A stretch of DNA of 64,000 nt from Mucilaginibacter sp. KACC 22063. GTDB taxonomy: Bacteria > Bacteroidota > Bacteroidia > Sphingobacteriales > Sphingobacteriaceae. Position 1 is the first letter of the stretch. Each line of letters opens with the position of its first letter. Under the pieces are notes generated by a model, which saw only the letters and a list, made by a program, of their open reading frames with translations, ran no database searches and had not been told where the DNA came from. Below are positions 63,024-64,000 of the stretch, one piece after another. The position numbers and the translations under genes were made by a program. The DNA is taken from the NCBI RefSeq assembly GCF_028736115.1, contig NZ_CP117877.1:2294001-2358000 (forward strand), given 5' to 3'.

Positions 63024-64000
63024 TTATCCTGCCATACTGAACAATTGCGTCGTAGGTTTATCAGCCCATAATCGGGCATCAAGCGCCATACAAATATTAC
63101 GCAAAAATCTTTTACCAAGCGGGGTAACTGTTACACACCATGAGTTAAGTTCTACCAGTCCGTCATCAGCAAGCGCATGCACACGTTCAATTCCTTCCAA
63201 AAGTGTTGAATATTTATGCTGATGATGATTCCAGGAGGTTTTGCCTTTACACATCAGGTTAAGAATATGCCTGCGTAAAACCAGGTCTTCTGAAGTAAGT
63301 ATATGGCCTTTCAATACAGGCAATTCGCCGGCATTGACTAACTTAATGTATTCTTCAACGTTTTTAACGTTTTGCGAAAACCCATACCAGCTATCGCTTA
63401 TAGACGAAACGCCCAACCCCACCAAAAGTTGAGTATACTGATGCGTGTAACCCATAAAGTTACGGTGTATGGTGCCATTTTGTTCAGCTTTGTACAGGCT
63501 GTCGGTAGTAAGCGAGAAGTGATCCATACCAATATCCCTATAACCCATTTCGGTAAACATGGCACGTCCTGCGTTGTGAAGCTTGGCTTTTTCTTTAGCA
63601 TCTGGTAAGTCTTTTTCAGTAAAACGGCGCTGCCCGGGTTTAATCCATGGCACATGGGCGTAACTGTAAAAGGCAATACGATCTGGCATAAGTTTGCCCA
63701 CCATGTCTATGGTGTCACTTAGCCCTTGTAAAGTTTGCCTTGGCAAACCATAAATCAAATCGTAATTAACAGATGTATAGCCTATTTCGCGTGCCTGCCT
63801 GGTAATGGTTTCTACCTGCTCAAAGCTTTGGATGCGGTTAATAATAAACTGCACTTCGGGGTCAAAATCCTGTATACCTAAACTCAAACGTCTAAAGCCA
63901 AGATCATACAGCGTACGCAAATGTTCGGTAGTCGTATTGGCCGGGTGCGCCTCGAAGCTAAATTCTGCTTCAGGGTGGATCTTAGAATTATCTATAATTT
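63024..64000 (-). CDS. hemN: Oxygen-independent coproporphyrinogen III oxidase, N-terminus outside the window
   Basis: The reading frame is open to the window's right edge. 325 codons are present from base 63998 down to the stop at 63024, covering the C-terminal two thirds of a protein usually about 455 residues long. HemN landmarks are FSFEAHPANTTTEHL, FRRLSLGIQDFDPEVQ, YDLIYGLPRQ, RIAFYSYAHVPWIKPGQRRF, DIGMDHF and YTHQYTQLLVGLGVSSIS. The radical-SAM cysteine motif should lie just outside. It converts coproporphyrinogen III to protoporphyrinogen IX without oxygen, making heme when oxygen is low. This fits the nearby cbb3 oxidase. Confidence 0.95.
   Translation of the reverse strand, partial: IIDNSKIHPEAEFSFEAHPANTTTEHLRTLYDLGFRRLSLGIQDFDPEVQFIINRIQSFEQVETITRQAREIGYTSVNYDLIYGLPRQTLQGLSDTIDMVGKLMPDRIAFYSYAHVPWIKPGQRRFTEKDLPDAKEKAKLHNAGRAMFTEMGYRDIGMDHFSLTTDSLYKAEQNGTIHRNFMGYTHQYTQLLVGLGVSSISDSWYGFSQNVKNVEEYIKLVNAGELPVLKGHILTSEDLVLRRHILNLMCKGKTSWNHHQHKYSTLLEGIERVHALADDGLVELNSWCVTVTPLGKRFLRNICMALDARLWADKPTTQLFSMAG

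Noticed and set aside
1..64000. CRISPR arrays, insertion sequences, prophage, tRNA or rRNA genes
   Set aside because: No regularly spaced short repeats, transposase or integrase genes, or recognisable tRNA/rRNA sequences were seen on reading.

Overview
This 64 kb window is chromosomal DNA from a Bacteroidota bacterium, most likely a soil or plant-associated member of the Sphingobacteriaceae (Mucilaginibacter/Pedobacter-like; the genus is inference). The evidence is SusC/SusD pairs, a hybrid two-component sensor fused to an AraC regulator, FecI/FecR-type sigma/anti-sigma pairs, lipoprotein signals followed by Lys/Glu, and a fused CcoN-CcoO oxidase subunit. I saw no rRNA, tRNA, CRISPR array, insertion sequence or prophage.

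Layout. (1) 1-2838: a SusC-like TonB-dependent receptor running off the left edge. (2) 3.3-13.7 kb: a small membrane protein, then a tripartite efflux operon TolC / adaptor / RND pump / second RND pump / MarR regulator, closed by a perfect 18-bp hairpin. (3) 13.7-18.4 kb, minus strand: ECF sigma, FecR anti-sigma, an STN-domain surface-repeat protein and a duplicated small-barrel protein, apparently one cell-surface-signalling operon without a TonB receptor. (4) 18.6-22.6 kb: an SDR-type epimerase, then a tight four-gene operon of methyltransferase, AIR-synthase/HypE-like protein, degenerate ThiE-like protein and a Trm112-like zinc protein. I consider this the best candidate for an undescribed pathway. 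(5) 22.7-38.4 kb: a polysaccharide utilisation locus with GH30 lipoprotein, 1372-residue hybrid two-component regulator, GH5-ricin lipoprotein, SusD, SusC and another outer-membrane receptor. (6) 38.6-45.9 kb: small secreted or membrane proteins of unknown role, a DUF4153 membrane protein, and a zinc-ribbon/SPFH-SHOCT pair. (7) 46.2-49.5 kb: a GH16-GH2 glycosidase operon. (8) 49.8-61.1 kb: L,D-transpeptidase and universal stress protein, then the cbb3 oxidase assembly and structural genes (ccoI, ccoS, ccoNO, ccoQ-like, ccoP, ccoG, fixH, SafE-like) and a small membrane protein. (9) 61.2-64 kb: a 597-residue cysteine-rich protein of unknown function and the C-terminal part of HemN, which runs off the right edge.

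Four palindromes of the type TGAC-N4-GTCA (one degenerate) lie 54-92 bases upstream of the L,D-transpeptidase, ccoI, ccoN and the small membrane gene at 60743. They look like binding sites of one CRP/FNR-family regulator and would make region 8 a low-oxygen regulon. In the utilisation locus, a paired CCCC...CCCCTTTT element lies about 340 bases upstream of both the SusC and the GH5 gene in the same orientation, a candidate target of the hybrid sensor.
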